In this document: positions 1 through 7,692 of the stretch, one piece after another
Layout of the letters: the number at the start of each line of letters is the position of its first letter
How positions within the stretch are numbered: position 1 is the first letter of the stretch
Assembly: GCA_040756085.1 (NCBI GenBank)
Contig: JBFMAE010000431.1
Span: forward strand, 1-25,324
Direction of reading: 5' to 3'
Source of the DNA: JBFMAE01 sp040756085
GTDB taxonomy: Bacteria > Desulfobacterota > BSN033 > UBA1163
DNA: 25,324 bases
Made by a program: the position numbers and the translations under genes
Notes under the pieces: generated by a model
Database searches by the model: none
The model's input: the letters and a program-made list of their open reading frames with translations, nothing else
Told to the model about the DNA's origin: nothing

Positions 1-177
1 AAGAATAAGGCTCAAATCGCTGACCATCTTCGATTCGGAATAAATTTTCTGTAAAGAAGATAATTTGGAAGGGTCCTGGTCACAGATATATTTCAATCGG
101 ACATTAGGAATTTCTGAAAATACCCTGATGTGATTCTTCCCCCATGCTCCAGCTCCCACCACCGCAATACCGATCAT
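1..177 (-). CDS. Gfo/Idh/MocA-family oxidoreductase, N-terminal part (cut by window edge)
   Basis: Fifty-nine codons are visible, starting MIGIAVVGAGAWGKNHIRVF and running off the left edge. The GxGxxG dinucleotide-binding motif (GAGAWG), followed by NHIRVF and later ICDQDP, is typical of the Rossmann domain of Gfo/Idh/MocA NAD(P)-dependent sugar oxidoreductases. The ATG at 177 is preceded by a good ribosome site (GGAGG about six bases upstream), which fixes the start. It is the last visible gene of the minus-strand glycan locus. In such loci these enzymes often oxidise UDP- or dTDP-sugars ahead of a DegT-type aminotransferase, and one is encoded at 9061-10188. The substrate cannot be told from the N-terminus. 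The family call is fairly sure; the pathway role is inference. Confidence 0.8.
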   Translation of the reverse strand, partial: MIGIAVVGAGAWGKNHIRVFSEIPNVRLKYICDQDPSKLSSLQKIYSESKMVSDLSLIL

Positions 178-182
178 GGAAC

Positions 183-277
183 CCTCCTCTCCCCCTCACC
201 CCATCCCTCTCCCCCGTGGGGAGAGGGGCTTCGATTTACTTCCCTCTCCCCCGTGGGGAGAGGGGGAGGGTGAGGGG
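183..277. repeat. Double C/G-rich palindromic repeat (CCCTCTCCCCCGTGGGGAG type)
   Basis: Two copies of a near-perfect palindrome (205-227 and 242-264), each CCCTCTCCCC-CGT-GGGGAGAGGG, sit 14 bases apart. Outer arms CCCCTCACCCC (192-202) and GGGTGAGGGG (268-277) enclose both, so the whole element can fold into a branched hairpin. Copy 2 lies inside the 3' end of the GT2 gene ending at 236 and encodes its last residues. Repeats of this kind are scattered in many Gram-negative genomes, and peptides such as PLTLPLSPRGRG are their usual translation product. Confidence 0.9.
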
Positions 278-1210
278 TTTGAGACCCATTTCTTCTGGAC
301 ACCCTCTGAGATGCCACCACAATAGATAAGCATAATTTGAAAATTTGTTCCTCCACTTTTTTACCGCAAAACCTGTCAGGATGCAAACCACAGCCATAGA
401 AATAACTTCAACCCCCAATTTAATCAGCAATCCGATCAGGAGAATAGACCATTGCAGGCTTCCCCTATTCTTTTTAAAAAAATGGTAGCGGGAGCGGTAA
501 TATTCGACCTTCGCCCTCTTCTTCTCCTTCTCAGCACTCTTTCCTTGAAAATGATAAACTTCAGCTTGAGGCACATGATAGACTTTCCATCCCGCTTTCT
601 TCATCCGATAACACCAATCGGTCTCTTCGAGAAAAAGGAAGTAGTCCTCATCCAATAAACCTACTTGCTCCATGGCTTCCTTCCTGACCATCATACAGGC
701 GCCGATGACCGAATCCACCTCAATGGGTTCAGAGTAATTCCTCTCCTTTCCTGGAAATCGATCGGGGAATAACCATCTCAACAGATTTTTATTAAGAAGC
801 TCTGTGGTTAAAGAAGGAAAATTGGCGATCGAGTTTTGTTTGTATCCATCAGAATTCAATAGCTGCGCCCCCGCCACTCCAACTTTCGGATACGCATCCA
901 TAAAAGAGATTAATTTTTCAATAGCTTCCTCTTTCACCTGAGTATCCGGATTAAGAAGGAGACAATATCTCCCTTTTGATACCCTCAGGGCTTGATTACT
1001 TGCCCTGGCAAACCCGAGATTCCTGCTGTTTTCAATGAGATCCACTTCTGGAAATCTCTCCTTGACCATGGAAGGGCTTCCATCTTCGGATCCATTATCT
1101 ACAACAAAGATCTCCTTTTTAAATCCTTGGGTCATTTGGAGAATAGATCCCAGACATTGCATCAGGAGATCTTTTATATTCCAATTAACGATGATAATAG
1201 AAAGATCCAT
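236..1210 (-). CDS. Family 2 glycosyltransferase with C-terminal membrane segment
   Basis: This GT-A fold glycosyltransferase (324 residues from the chosen start) begins MDLSIIIVNWN. It shows the nucleotide-binding VVDNGSEDGS (36-45), the metal-binding NPD (87-89, in LLLNPDTQV) and the acceptor-side EETDW (195-199). These are the hallmarks of rhamnosyltransferase-like GT2 enzymes that add sugars to LPS or O-antigen at the inner membrane. A hydrophobic segment at about 254-282 probably anchors it. A start 14 codons upstream is possible, but those codons lie in an ATTCGT repeat and the domain begins at 1210. The last dozen residues (PLTLPLSPRGRGK) come from the palindromic repeat at 183-277, so the original stop was probably lost to repeat insertion. 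It resembles the GT2 at 4103-5062 around the VDNGSEDGS motif. Donor and acceptor are unknown. Confidence 0.88.
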   Translation of the reverse strand: MDLSIIIVNWNIKDLLMQCLGSILQMTQGFKKEIFVVDNGSEDGSPSMVKERFPEVDLIENSRNLGFARASNQALRVSKGRYCLLLNPDTQVKEEAIEKLISFMDAYPKVGVAGAQLLNSDGYKQNSIANFPSLTTELLNKNLLRWLFPDRFPGKERNYSEPIEVDSVIGACMMVRKEAMEQVGLLDEDYFLFLEETDWCYRMKKAGWKVYHVPQAEVYHFQGKSAEKEKKRAKVEYYRSRYHFFKKNRGSLQWSILLIGLLIKLGVEVISMAVVCILTGFAVKKWRNKFSNYAYLLWWHLRGCPEEMGLKPLTLPLSPRGRGK

Positions 1211-1225
1211 CAACGACTCTTCGCG

Positions 1226-1305
1226 AATAACTCTAATGATAGCGAATTTCACGAATTATATTCAGTTGACTCGTTGGCATTCGTTATATTCGTTTTATAT
1301 TTTCT
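1226..1305. repeat. ATTCGT-type intergenic repeat
   Basis: The stretch carries repeated CGAATTTCACGAATT / GCATTCGTTATATTCGT units in both orientations. Related stretches occur at 7037-7060, 7639-7692, 15402-15450 and 16473-16547, always at gene boundaries. Here it separates the kinase-like gene from the GT2 and may take the place of a proper ribosome site for the latter. Confidence 0.65.
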
Positions 1306-2938
1306 CAATGACCACTCCCTGGGGTGAGACATAGACCAGCCCTCTTCGCTTACTCTCCTCAATTAACCGCTGCAAAAATCCCTTTCGGTCTTTGATGATG
1401 GGATTTAGACTGACATATTCTTTGAAAAACCTGAAACGATCTGTTGTTGAGATGTTTTTGGGTGTGGAGGTATTTAGTTGAAGAAAATTTTTAAACAACT
1501 TTCTCTCATCCACTTTCTCATCCAACAGGACATCTTCCAGATCGAGGAGATAAAAATTCCAGGTCTCTCCATTTTCCGAAACAAGTATATTGCACGTCTT
1601 CATATCTCGATGGTAGAGGTTCCTTTCATGGAGACAGGATAACCATCTGGCGAAGGTTTTAATAAAGTATCTCTTCTCCTGAACATCCCCCAATCCCTCT
1701 AAAATATATCGATCCATTTCTTGATCGGTCTCCGAAGCCTCCATTGCCAAGAAACTTTCCCTCCGTGTCAGTCCGATTTTTCTTTCTACCAATGCCAATG
1801 TTTTCGGAGAAGCGATCCCTCTCGTTCTTAAACCATTCCCGGAAATCCAGGCCCTGAGTCCCTTTGAAGTTCGGAAGGTCTCTTTTAAACGGTCCCAAAA
1901 GCGAGGATACCGAAATTGCTTTACACATATCCTACCTTCTTTACTCTTCGATAAAGAAACGGTAACTTCCGGGGAATTTTTCACCAACAGGGTTGGGTTC
2001 TTTTGAACGGTGGAGAGGTGTCCCTCGACCACTTTTATCAACCGGTCCAAGGGAAAATCCTTTCGATGGTAGGTAATGACCCCTTTCTCTTTCTTAACTG
2101 AAAATTCCGTGCTTTCTTTCAGGCAACGTTTCGTCCGGCTCTTCCACTGGCGCTTCTGCAGGGAATCCATCAGAGAAAGAATCTTATGAAGGATCTCCTC
2201 TTTTCTTTGAAGATCAAAAAGCCCCCCCTCTAAATATCTTTCGAGAAATCTTATCTGTTCCCTTCTCCCCCAAAGGGTTCGTAACGAGTGGAAGAGCTGG
2301 GATAGATTCCATAATCTCTGATTCAAGGAGAGCGACTTGAGGATCCTGGCGCGATGTAAATCGGTGAGGAAGAAAGATTCTCCATCCCATAAAAAGTTCC
2401 CTCCGTGAAGATCTCTATGAAATAGTCCTGAATCGTGTATCTTCCTCACGGTCTTGGCCAATTCGGGAATCGGAATATTTTCTCCCAAGTGAACGGAATC
2501 GTCAATAAAGGAAATTCCCGATCCGATGGCTTCGGAGAGATAATAACTCTCTTCCACGAACCCTTTCCGGACCTTCTCCATCCATCCATAGGGTTTGGGA
2601 ACAGGAATGTTCCTTTTCTGGAGTTGATAAACCATAAACCATTCTTTTCTCGCCTTGGAAGGAAAAAGGAAATATTTTAAGGATTCGAACCATCCTTTTG
2701 TCCTGTCCCTCTTTAAAAAAATTCTCCTTCCCTGGGGCAGTGTGAGGATGGCGGCCCACCGAAGTTTTGACTCCTTGATCACCTCGCCCCCTGTTCCCCG
2801 AATGAAAGAGACGGGGTCGTTAAAGAAAGCAGGGGGAAGGAGGGGGGCTATGTCCTCCCTCACCCAACCTTTTATTGGACCAGCAGAAACTTTTTTAACG
2901 GTGGGAATTTTCATACATTCAGGGCATATCAAAGTCAT
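1295..2938 (-). CDS. Tandem LPS-kinase-like protein (two Kdo/WaaP-type kinase domains)
   Basis: The protein has 547 residues with two protein-kinase-like domains in series. Domain 1 (about 45-260) has a candidate ATP lysine at 76 (IFLKRD), the catalytic loop FHRDLHGGN (173-181; Asp176, Asn181) and the metal Asp193 (TDLHRAR). Domain 2 (about 285-535) has Lys340 (RICVK), the loop YHRDMKTCN (442-450; Asp445, Asn450) and Asp466 (LLDLED). HRDxxxxN with a degenerate DFG is typical of the Kdo kinase / WaaP / InaA group, which phosphorylates Kdo or heptose in the LPS inner core. Those enzymes normally have a single domain, so this looks like a duplication or fusion with both catalytic loops intact. 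The heptosyltransferases in the locus support an LPS role. An N-terminal CPEC is odd. The start is uncertain (2938 or the ATG at 2914), with no strong ribosome site at either. The 157 bases upstream hold nothing I recognise. Confidence 0.85.
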   Translation of the reverse strand: MTLICPECMKIPTVKKVSAGPIKGWVREDIAPLLPPAFFNDPVSFIRGTGGEVIKESKLRWAAILTLPQGRRIFLKRDRTKGWFESLKYFLFPSKARKEWFMVYQLQKRNIPVPKPYGWMEKVRKGFVEESYYLSEAIGSGISFIDDSVHLGENIPIPELAKTVRKIHDSGLFHRDLHGGNFLWDGESFFLTDLHRARILKSLSLNQRLWNLSQLFHSLRTLWGRREQIRFLERYLEGGLFDLQRKEEILHKILSLMDSLQKRQWKSRTKRCLKESTEFSVKKEKGVITYHRKDFPLDRLIKVVEGHLSTVQKNPTLLVKNSPEVTVSLSKSKEGRICVKQFRYPRFWDRLKETFRTSKGLRAWISGNGLRTRGIASPKTLALVERKIGLTRRESFLAMEASETDQEMDRYILEGLGDVQEKRYFIKTFARWLSCLHERNLYHRDMKTCNILVSENGETWNFYLLDLEDVLLDEKVDERKLFKNFLQLNTSTPKNISTTDRFRFFKEYVSLNPIIKDRKGFLQRLIEESKRRGLVYVSPQGVVIEKI

Positions 2939-3095
2939 GAGTTACACCCATCCGTTCAAACTGGGCAACTCAAACTTTTAAATTTGATGAAAAAAGAACC
3001 GCTTGATCTTTCGCTCCAACTTTTTTAAAACTCGATCGTCGCTCTTCTCAACCCTCAACGGCCCATTTGACATAATTGACAATGGCTTCTCTCAA

Positions 3096-4106
3096 TTACA
3101 CCTCTTCCTTCGATGGCCTCTCCGCCACCTGGGTCAGAATGGAGTATAGGCGTGGAGCACAAACCTGAACCGTATAATTTTCTAAAACTTTTTTTCTTCC
3201 TTCCCTTCCCATCTTTTCTCGCAGGATGGGATCCTCGATGAGGATCGAAAGTTTCCTCTCCCATTCTTCGGACGTCATCGCCAAAAATCCATTCACACCA
3301 TCCTCCACCAGGTCTCGATTGATCCCGATGGGAGTGCACACCACGGGAACCCCCACCCCCTGATATTGAATGATCTTAAGACCGCATTTTCCCCAAGACC
3401 ATGGATCATCCACAAGGGGCATCACTCCGATATCAAAGCTCCGAAGGTCCCCCACCTCCTCTTCTGAGGCCCATGGCTTTTTCACCACTTTTAAATGGTC
3501 ACAATCAAAGAAGATGTCGCACACGATTTTCAGTTCCGCATGGGGATAATGTTCTCCTATGAGTTCGAAGATGGGCCGCATCTTCTCTAAATAATGGATG
3601 GAACCATGATCGCCAATCCATCCCAAAGTCACCCTTTCCTTTTTGATTCTATAGTCCTTCAAGTCATATCTTTCCTGATCGATGGAGGTGGGAATTACCT
3701 CAACATTTGAATTAATTGGAATAACTTCTCTCTTCAAAAATTGGTTTCCCGCAATGACGAAGTCAGAGGCCTTTATCATCTGAACAAAACGCCGTCGCCG
3801 GGTCTGGGAGATGGGGTCTTTGGCTTTTGAGTTCCGATACATCACCGAGTCATCAAAATCATAGACGATTCGATTCGCCCTTTTCCTCAAGAGTGCGAGC
3901 CTGGGCTGATTGAACCTTTTCCTCTGGAGAAAGACGACATGATACTGAGAAAGCGTTTTAAAGAAGCGGAAATTCTCCTGAAGGGTTCTGGGATAGAGGC
4001 TGACGGTCGCCTCGACCCCTTGGGAGGTGAGATAGGGGATATATTGAAGAACGCGATACCGACTGGCGGCTATTTCCCACCCCTGAATGAGAAAAAGCAC
4101 TCTCAT
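3096..4106 (-). CDS. Family 4 (group 1) glycosyltransferase
   Basis: The protein has 336 residues starting MRVLFLIQGWEIAASRYRV, a GT-B N-terminus. The C-terminal half has a Rossmann-like nucleotide-sugar site: VTLGWIGDHGS (about 159-169), DIGVMPLVDDPWSWGKCGLK and QGVGVPVVCTPIGINRDLVE. The last segment matches the loop that grips the donor phosphates in glycosyltransferases group 1. It would transfer a sugar on the cytoplasmic face of the inner membrane. The start is supported by AAGGA six bases ahead of the ATG and by a four-base ATGA overlap with the preceding GT2, so the two are translationally coupled. Sugar and linkage cannot be read from the sequence. Confidence 0.87.
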   Translation of the reverse strand: MRVLFLIQGWEIAASRYRVLQYIPYLTSQGVEATVSLYPRTLQENFRFFKTLSQYHVVFLQRKRFNQPRLALLRKRANRIVYDFDDSVMYRNSKAKDPISQTRRRRFVQMIKASDFVIAGNQFLKREVIPINSNVEVIPTSIDQERYDLKDYRIKKERVTLGWIGDHGSIHYLEKMRPIFELIGEHYPHAELKIVCDIFFDCDHLKVVKKPWASEEEVGDLRSFDIGVMPLVDDPWSWGKCGLKIIQYQGVGVPVVCTPIGINRDLVEDGVNGFLAMTSEEWERKLSILIEDPILREKMGREGRKKVLENYTVQVCAPRLYSILTQVAERPSKEEV

Positions 4107-5062
4107 ATAAAATCCTTATCCATAATGGAATCTAAGTAGTCAATGGAAACCCGTCTCATCGCTTTGATCCTTTTCCTCTCTTTCAAGATATAAGGTAAAC
4201 GAAAATATGCGGCAAAGACCCCCTTCAGGAAATAGTAAGTTCTCAATTTATAAAAATTGAAAAGGATTCTCTTAAAGAAGAAACTCGATCTGCTCCAGAA
4301 GATTCTCCAGAAATGCCTCTTTATCATTTCATTGGGCATGTTCTTCCAGAAAAAAAGAATCTTGTTCCGATTGTTCAAATACGTTGGAAGATATTTCATC
4401 TTCTTGATCGTTGCACCTATCATGTGATAACCGATTGCCTTGGGAACATAAAGGGCTTTATATCCTGCCAACTGTGCCCTGAAACTTAAATCCACATCCT
4501 CAAAGTTTGCAAAAAAATTCTCATCAAAAAGTCCAATATCTTCAAACATCTTCCGCCGATAGAGGGAAGCTCCAGCACCTACTGCAAAAATATATCTTTC
4601 TTCTTCATATTGCCCCTGATCGATCTCCTTCCAGCCAATGATCTCGACCTCCCCGTCGATATTCATCCTGATTCCTAAACCATTAATTTTCTCACGCTCC
4701 TGATACCTCAACAATTTTGCCTGGCAGGAGCCGACCTCTGGATGCTCAATCAGAGCCCGGTGGAGTTCCTCCAGCCACTTCGGATCTACCTCTATGTCAT
4801 TATTCAGAAGGGCGATAAATTCTCCCTCTGTGGCCTCAATCCCTCTGTTCACGCCTCCTGCAAATCCATAATTTTTGTCCAAAGAGATGAGCCTGACTTC
4901 CGGGTATCGATCTTTGAGAAGCGTCAAAGAACCATCTTCGGATCCATTATCGACCACAGTGATGTCAAAATCTCGAAACCCTTGTTTCTTCAGCGACTCT
5001 AAACAGATGGGGAAAAGCTTCTCCCCATTGAGGTTTGGAATGATCACGTTGACACGAGGCAT
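4103..5062 (-). CDS. Family 2 glycosyltransferase (rhamnosyltransferase-like)
   Basis: The protein has 319 residues beginning MPRVNVIIPNLNGEK. A longer reading frame exists, but AGGAGG lies directly upstream of the ATG at 5062 and the GT2 domain starts there, so I chose that codon. Motifs are VVDNGSEDGS (36-45), NND at 87-89 (LLNNDIEVD), the conserved FVGAG-like AVGAGASLYRR and NFEDVDLSFR (186-195), followed by YHMIGAT. This order is that of WbbL/RfbF-type GT2 enzymes. The C-terminus (about 245-300) is basic and aromatic and probably lies against the membrane. The start overlaps the methyltransferase stop by 19 bases, and the stop overlaps the next GT4 by four, so this is a tight operon. Confidence 0.88.
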   Translation of the reverse strand: MPRVNVIIPNLNGEKLFPICLESLKKQGFRDFDITVVDNGSEDGSLTLLKDRYPEVRLISLDKNYGFAGGVNRGIEATEGEFIALLNNDIEVDPKWLEELHRALIEHPEVGSCQAKLLRYQEREKINGLGIRMNIDGEVEIIGWKEIDQGQYEEERYIFAVGAGASLYRRKMFEDIGLFDENFFANFEDVDLSFRAQLAGYKALYVPKAIGYHMIGATIKKMKYLPTYLNNRNKILFFWKNMPNEMIKRHFWRIFWSRSSFFFKRILFNFYKLRTYYFLKGVFAAYFRLPYILKERKRIKAMRRVSIDYLDSIMDKDFI

Positions 5063-5718
5063 CTCCCTACCTCCTTTCTCTTTACAGCCAAGATGATATA
5101 CTGTCTCACTAAAAGGTTGATCAATCGATTCCGCAGGAGTCGATTTAACCCCTTCAGCCACTTTGCAGCAGCGGGGCGCTGGATGATTCTTTTTATCTCA
5201 AAGCCTGCCCCCTCAAGCATCTCTTGAATAGAATGCAAAGTGAAAAAACGCAGGTGGGTTCTATCCATAATCCCACTTTCTTTGTATTCCCATTTCCCTT
5301 TAAAGACCAAATTTTTAATAATACGATAATGTCTTATATTCGGAATACTGCAAATAATGACCCCATCGCTCTTTAGGAAAACGCTATGATTTTCCAAAAT
5401 TTGCCAGGGGTCCACTAAGTGCTCTAATACATCTCCATAGAGGATACAATCGAAGTGTCCCTTCTCATATGGAAGGTCTATTTTCTCCACGTCCCCAATG
5501 ATGAGTCGGTCATAATTGGATTTTCCTTCTCTGGCATACTCCTCATTAATCTCAATGCCAACAATCTCCTCAAATCCTTTCTCCCTTAGAACTTTTCCCG
5601 TCTTTCCCTCTCCACATCCCACTTCTAAAATCCTCTTAGATTCAGGAGGAATGAGTTGAATCATATCATACCGGACAATGGAGCCAGGAAACGCCGTCGC
5701 AGATCGAATCGCTTTCAT
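5044..5718 (-). CDS. Class I SAM-dependent methyltransferase
   Basis: The protein has 224 residues. SAM motif I is LEVGCGEGKTG (31-41), followed by an acidic strand end (VGIEINEEYA), motif II-like GDVEKIDLP and the post-motif GHFDCILYGDVLEHLVDPW. CSIPNIRHYR and the later THLRFFTLHSIQEMLEGAGF are typical of Methyltransf_23/11 enzymes in polysaccharide loci, which usually methylate sugar hydroxyls or cap a chain. It sits between a GT4 and a GT2 and overlaps the GT2 by 19 bases, consistent with glycan O-methylation. The C-terminus is basic (LLRNRLINLLVRQY) and may associate with membrane. The exact substrate is unknown. The 156 bases upstream show no feature I can name. Confidence 0.88.
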   Translation of the reverse strand: MKAIRSATAFPGSIVRYDMIQLIPPESKRILEVGCGEGKTGKVLREKGFEEIVGIEINEEYAREGKSNYDRLIIGDVEKIDLPYEKGHFDCILYGDVLEHLVDPWQILENHSVFLKSDGVIICSIPNIRHYRIIKNLVFKGKWEYKESGIMDRTHLRFFTLHSIQEMLEGAGFEIKRIIQRPAAAKWLKGLNRLLRNRLINLLVRQYIILAVKRKEVGRCLVST

Positions 5719-5874
5719 CTCTAAACAATCCCTTTGATTGATGCGTTTGTCAAGCAGTCAATATACGATTAAGCACTCTACCAAGCATGGATGGAAACTA
5801 CTTCTTTTTCTCTTTCGCGAGGGCATTGATCAACCAATCATGGGTCTAGGTTCGTGCGAGTATCTCTCCTATGA

Positions 5875-7035
5875 TCAGCTCTTCATCGCCTTTCTGAAGA
5901 TCTCTATCATTCGGTGGTAGTTGGCTTCTTCGGAATTCATCTCCGCTTTCTTTCTTGCCTTTTGAGAGGCCTGTTGCCTCGTTTCTTCATTGAAGAAGTA
6001 CTGGATGGCTCTTTTTAACTCATTTCCGTCTGCCGGATCTGGCACGATCCACCCATCCTCTCCATGGGTAATCAGGCCACTTGCTCCGTTAAAAGAAGTG
6101 GTGATGACCGGGAGCCCGCTCGCTAAGGCTTCCAGGGCCGTAAGGGAACAGGCATCATAGAACGTCGGATGAACAAGAACATCAGCTGCCCCATAATATT
6201 TCTCTGGCTCGTTCGTAGAACCTGCAAAAATAACTTCTCCGGACACCCCCATTTTTTTTGCTAAACGAAGATAAGGATCTTGTCGATCCCTCCCTAAAAC
6301 CAAAAGCTTAAAGGGAGAAGAATCCTCTTCTTTAATCTTCGCTAATGCCTTAATCAAGTAACTTAGTCCTTTCATCCTAAAATTGTGAGAGACGAAAAGG
6401 ATAACGAACTCATCTCCAAATCCAAACTGATTTCCGATCTCTTTCCGATATTGGCGGTTTCGAGGATGGATGCGCTCGATGTCGACTCCGTTGTAAATCA
6501 CATCGATCCGATCCTCAGAGATTCCATACCAACGAATGATATCCTGTTTGACCATATCGGAGATGGCTACGATTCTGGAATAATTTCCTCTCTTATAGGG
6601 CCAGTCTTCAATCCAACCGCTCACCCACTGTTTGGGACTAACCACTCTTCCTAAAAATTTTATTGTCCAGAGGAAAGGGTTGTCATAAGCTTTTAGACTT
6701 CGCCAAAACCACGCCCAATGGACCCCTCCGTGGGGTTGGAGAATATCCGCCTTCAAGGTATTTCCAACCCCCAAGGTGACATCATAGTTTCCTCTTTTCA
6801 TCTCTCTCGTCGCCCGAATGGCAAAAGAGAGAAGACGAAGACTCCTGGGGAATGGAAGGGTGTTCACTCGATGGAGATGGATCCCCTGGGTTTCTTCGTC
6901 CCAATGCTCTGCGTAGACATGGACGTCATAGCCTTCCTTGGCCATCCGGGAGCAAAGGTCAACGAGATATCTTTCTGCTCCTCCCTTTCTTCTCGAGAAG
7001 TCATGAATGGCTGTGGCAAATCTCATCTTTTTCAT
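5875..7035 (-). CDS. Family 4 glycosyltransferase, WaaG-like
   Basis: The protein has 386 residues with a full GT-B fold. The N-terminal acceptor domain carries the glycine loop SRRKGGAERYLVDL. The linker region has AISDMVKQDIIRWYG and VIYNGVDIERIHP. The donor domain has ILFVSHNFRMKGLSYLIKAL, LLVLGRD and HPTFYDACSLTALEALASGLPV. The order and wording resemble WaaG (LPS core glucosyltransferase I), a peripheral inner-membrane enzyme that adds the first outer-core hexose to heptose, which would fit the heptosyltransferases in this locus. Two starts are possible (7035 and 7026); neither has a clear ribosome site, because an ATTCGT repeat abuts the start. Family is sure; the WaaG role is likely but not proven. 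Confidence 0.85.
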   Translation of the reverse strand: MKKMRFATAIHDFSRRKGGAERYLVDLCSRMAKEGYDVHVYAEHWDEETQGIHLHRVNTLPFPRSLRLLSFAIRATREMKRGNYDVTLGVGNTLKADILQPHGGVHWAWFWRSLKAYDNPFLWTIKFLGRVVSPKQWVSGWIEDWPYKRGNYSRIVAISDMVKQDIIRWYGISEDRIDVIYNGVDIERIHPRNRQYRKEIGNQFGFGDEFVILFVSHNFRMKGLSYLIKALAKIKEEDSSPFKLLVLGRDRQDPYLRLAKKMGVSGEVIFAGSTNEPEKYYGAADVLVHPTFYDACSLTALEALASGLPVITTSFNGASGLITHGEDGWIVPDPADGNELKRAIQYFFNEETRQQASQKARKKAEMNSEEANYHRMIEIFRKAMKS

Positions 7036-7036
7036 A

Positions 7037-7060
7037 AACGAATGATCCGAATGGTAACGA
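7037..7060. repeat. ATTCGT-type repeat, short copy
   Basis: CGAATGATCCGAATGGTAACGAATT lies directly upstream of the WaaG-like gene start. It matches the left half of the larger element at 16473-16547 (GGTAACGAAT). It forms the outer left flank of the DUF559 insertion. Confidence 0.55.
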
Positions 7061-7065
7061 ATTCA

Positions 7066-7098
7066 AATCCCCTGCCCCCCCTTTGCTAAGGGGGGATT
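7066..7098. repeat. CCCCC-TTTGC-AAGGGGG palindromic repeat, copy 1
   Basis: The core CCCCCCTTTGCTAAGGGGGG (about 7076-7095) is flanked by AATCCCC and GGATT. It can form a strong hairpin. Related copies lie at 7157-7192, 7553-7590 and twice in 8940-9021. Confidence 0.85.
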
Positions 7099-7156
7099 CT
7101 TTAAGGATTGTTTTTAAATAACTCCTTTCACCATTTTGAGAATAAATTTTCTCACT

Positions 7157-7192
7157 ATCCCCCTCTTTGGCAAAGAGGGATTAGGGGAGATT
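7157..7192. repeat. CCCCC-TTTGC-AAGGGGG palindromic repeat, copy 2
   Basis: CCCTCTTTG-G-CAAAGAGGG (7161-7179) is a perfect palindrome with nine-base arms, followed by ATTAGGGGAGATT. It stands eight bases from the DUF559 stop codon and may also act as a weak terminator for that gene. Confidence 0.85.
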
Positions 7193-7199
7193 TTATTAA

Positions 7200-7547
7200 T
7201 CATAAATGACTCCAAATCCTCTCCATAACTCCACTTATATTCTCAAATACATCCCTATCTGAGAACCTGAGGATATTTAGTCCCATCTTTGCAAGAACAT
7301 CGTCTCGTAATTGGTCTTTTCTCTTTCCATCTTCAGAATAATGTTGACTACCGTCAAGCTCTATCACAAGATTTGCTTTGGGGCAGTAAAAATCAACGAT
7401 ATACTCCCCGATAGTCTTTTGTCGGTAAAATTGATAATCCTTCAACTGCTTCCGTCTCAATTTCGACCATAATAGACTTTCTGCATCTGTCATGTGTTTC
7501 CTGAGACGTTGGGATAATGGCTTTAACTGTTTATCATAATGAAGCAT
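7200..7547 (-). CDS. DUF559 protein (Vsr-like PD-(D/E)XK endonuclease fold)
   Basis: The protein has 115 residues from MLHYDKQLKPL. The frame can be extended ten codons upstream, but those codons (EKGGWGDFK) are translated palindromic repeat, so I start at 7547, with GGGGGA about seven bases ahead. The RLRKHMTDAESLLWSKLR segment (14-31), then VDFYCPKANLVIELDG (51-66) and the end LRFSDRDV, are the conserved parts of DUF559. This family is related to very-short-patch-repair endonucleases; Asp52, Glu63 and Asp65 are candidate metal ligands. It has no obvious role in glycan synthesis, yet it sits between two GT4 genes, bracketed on both sides by palindromic and ATTCGT repeats. It therefore looks like an insertion into the operon. 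Its biological function is not established. Confidence 0.85.
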   Translation of the reverse strand: MLHYDKQLKPLSQRLRKHMTDAESLLWSKLRRKQLKDYQFYRQKTIGEYIVDFYCPKANLVIELDGSQHYSEDGKRKDQLRDDVLAKMGLNILRFSDRDVFENISGVMERIWSHL

Positions 7548-7552
7548 TTTAA

Positions 7553-7590
7553 AATCCCCCCATCCCCCCTTTTCCAAAGGGGGGCAATAA
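7553..7590. repeat. CCCCC-TTTGC-AAGGGGG palindromic repeat, copy 3
   Basis: CCCCCCTTTTCCAAAGGGGGG (7564-7584) is a hairpin immediately upstream of the DUF559 start. Its C-rich plus strand supplies the GGGGGA that may serve as that gene's ribosome site on the minus strand. Confidence 0.85.
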
Positions 7591-7638
7591 AACTCTTGTT
7601 TCCCAAATAGGTTTTTACCGTTGCGAAGGATTCTCCCT

Positions 7639-7692
7639 ATTCGTTCCCATTCGGGTCATTCGTTATATAATATTCGTGCTATTCGTCATTAT
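7639..7692. repeat. ATTCGT-type repeat
   Basis: ATTCGTTCCCATTCGGGTC, then ATTCGTTAT and ATTCGTGCTATTCGTCATT, run up to and into the 3' end of the GT4 gene whose stop is at 7689. This forms the outer right flank of the DUF559 insertion, opposite the copy at 7037-7060. Confidence 0.7.

Noticed and set aside
144..386. Two small frames (61 aa plus, 70 aa minus) at the left edge
   Set aside because: They are translations of the C/G palindromes at 183-277 (PLPLTPSLSP, PLPTGERE) and overlap the GT2 and the oxidoreductase start.
452..658. Plus-strand frames opposite the glycosyltransferase, kinase, TPR and transposase genes (for example 452-658, 7773-8300, 10688-11299, 18111-18932)
   Set aside because: They are antisense shadows of genes with clear family motifs and show no domain of their own.
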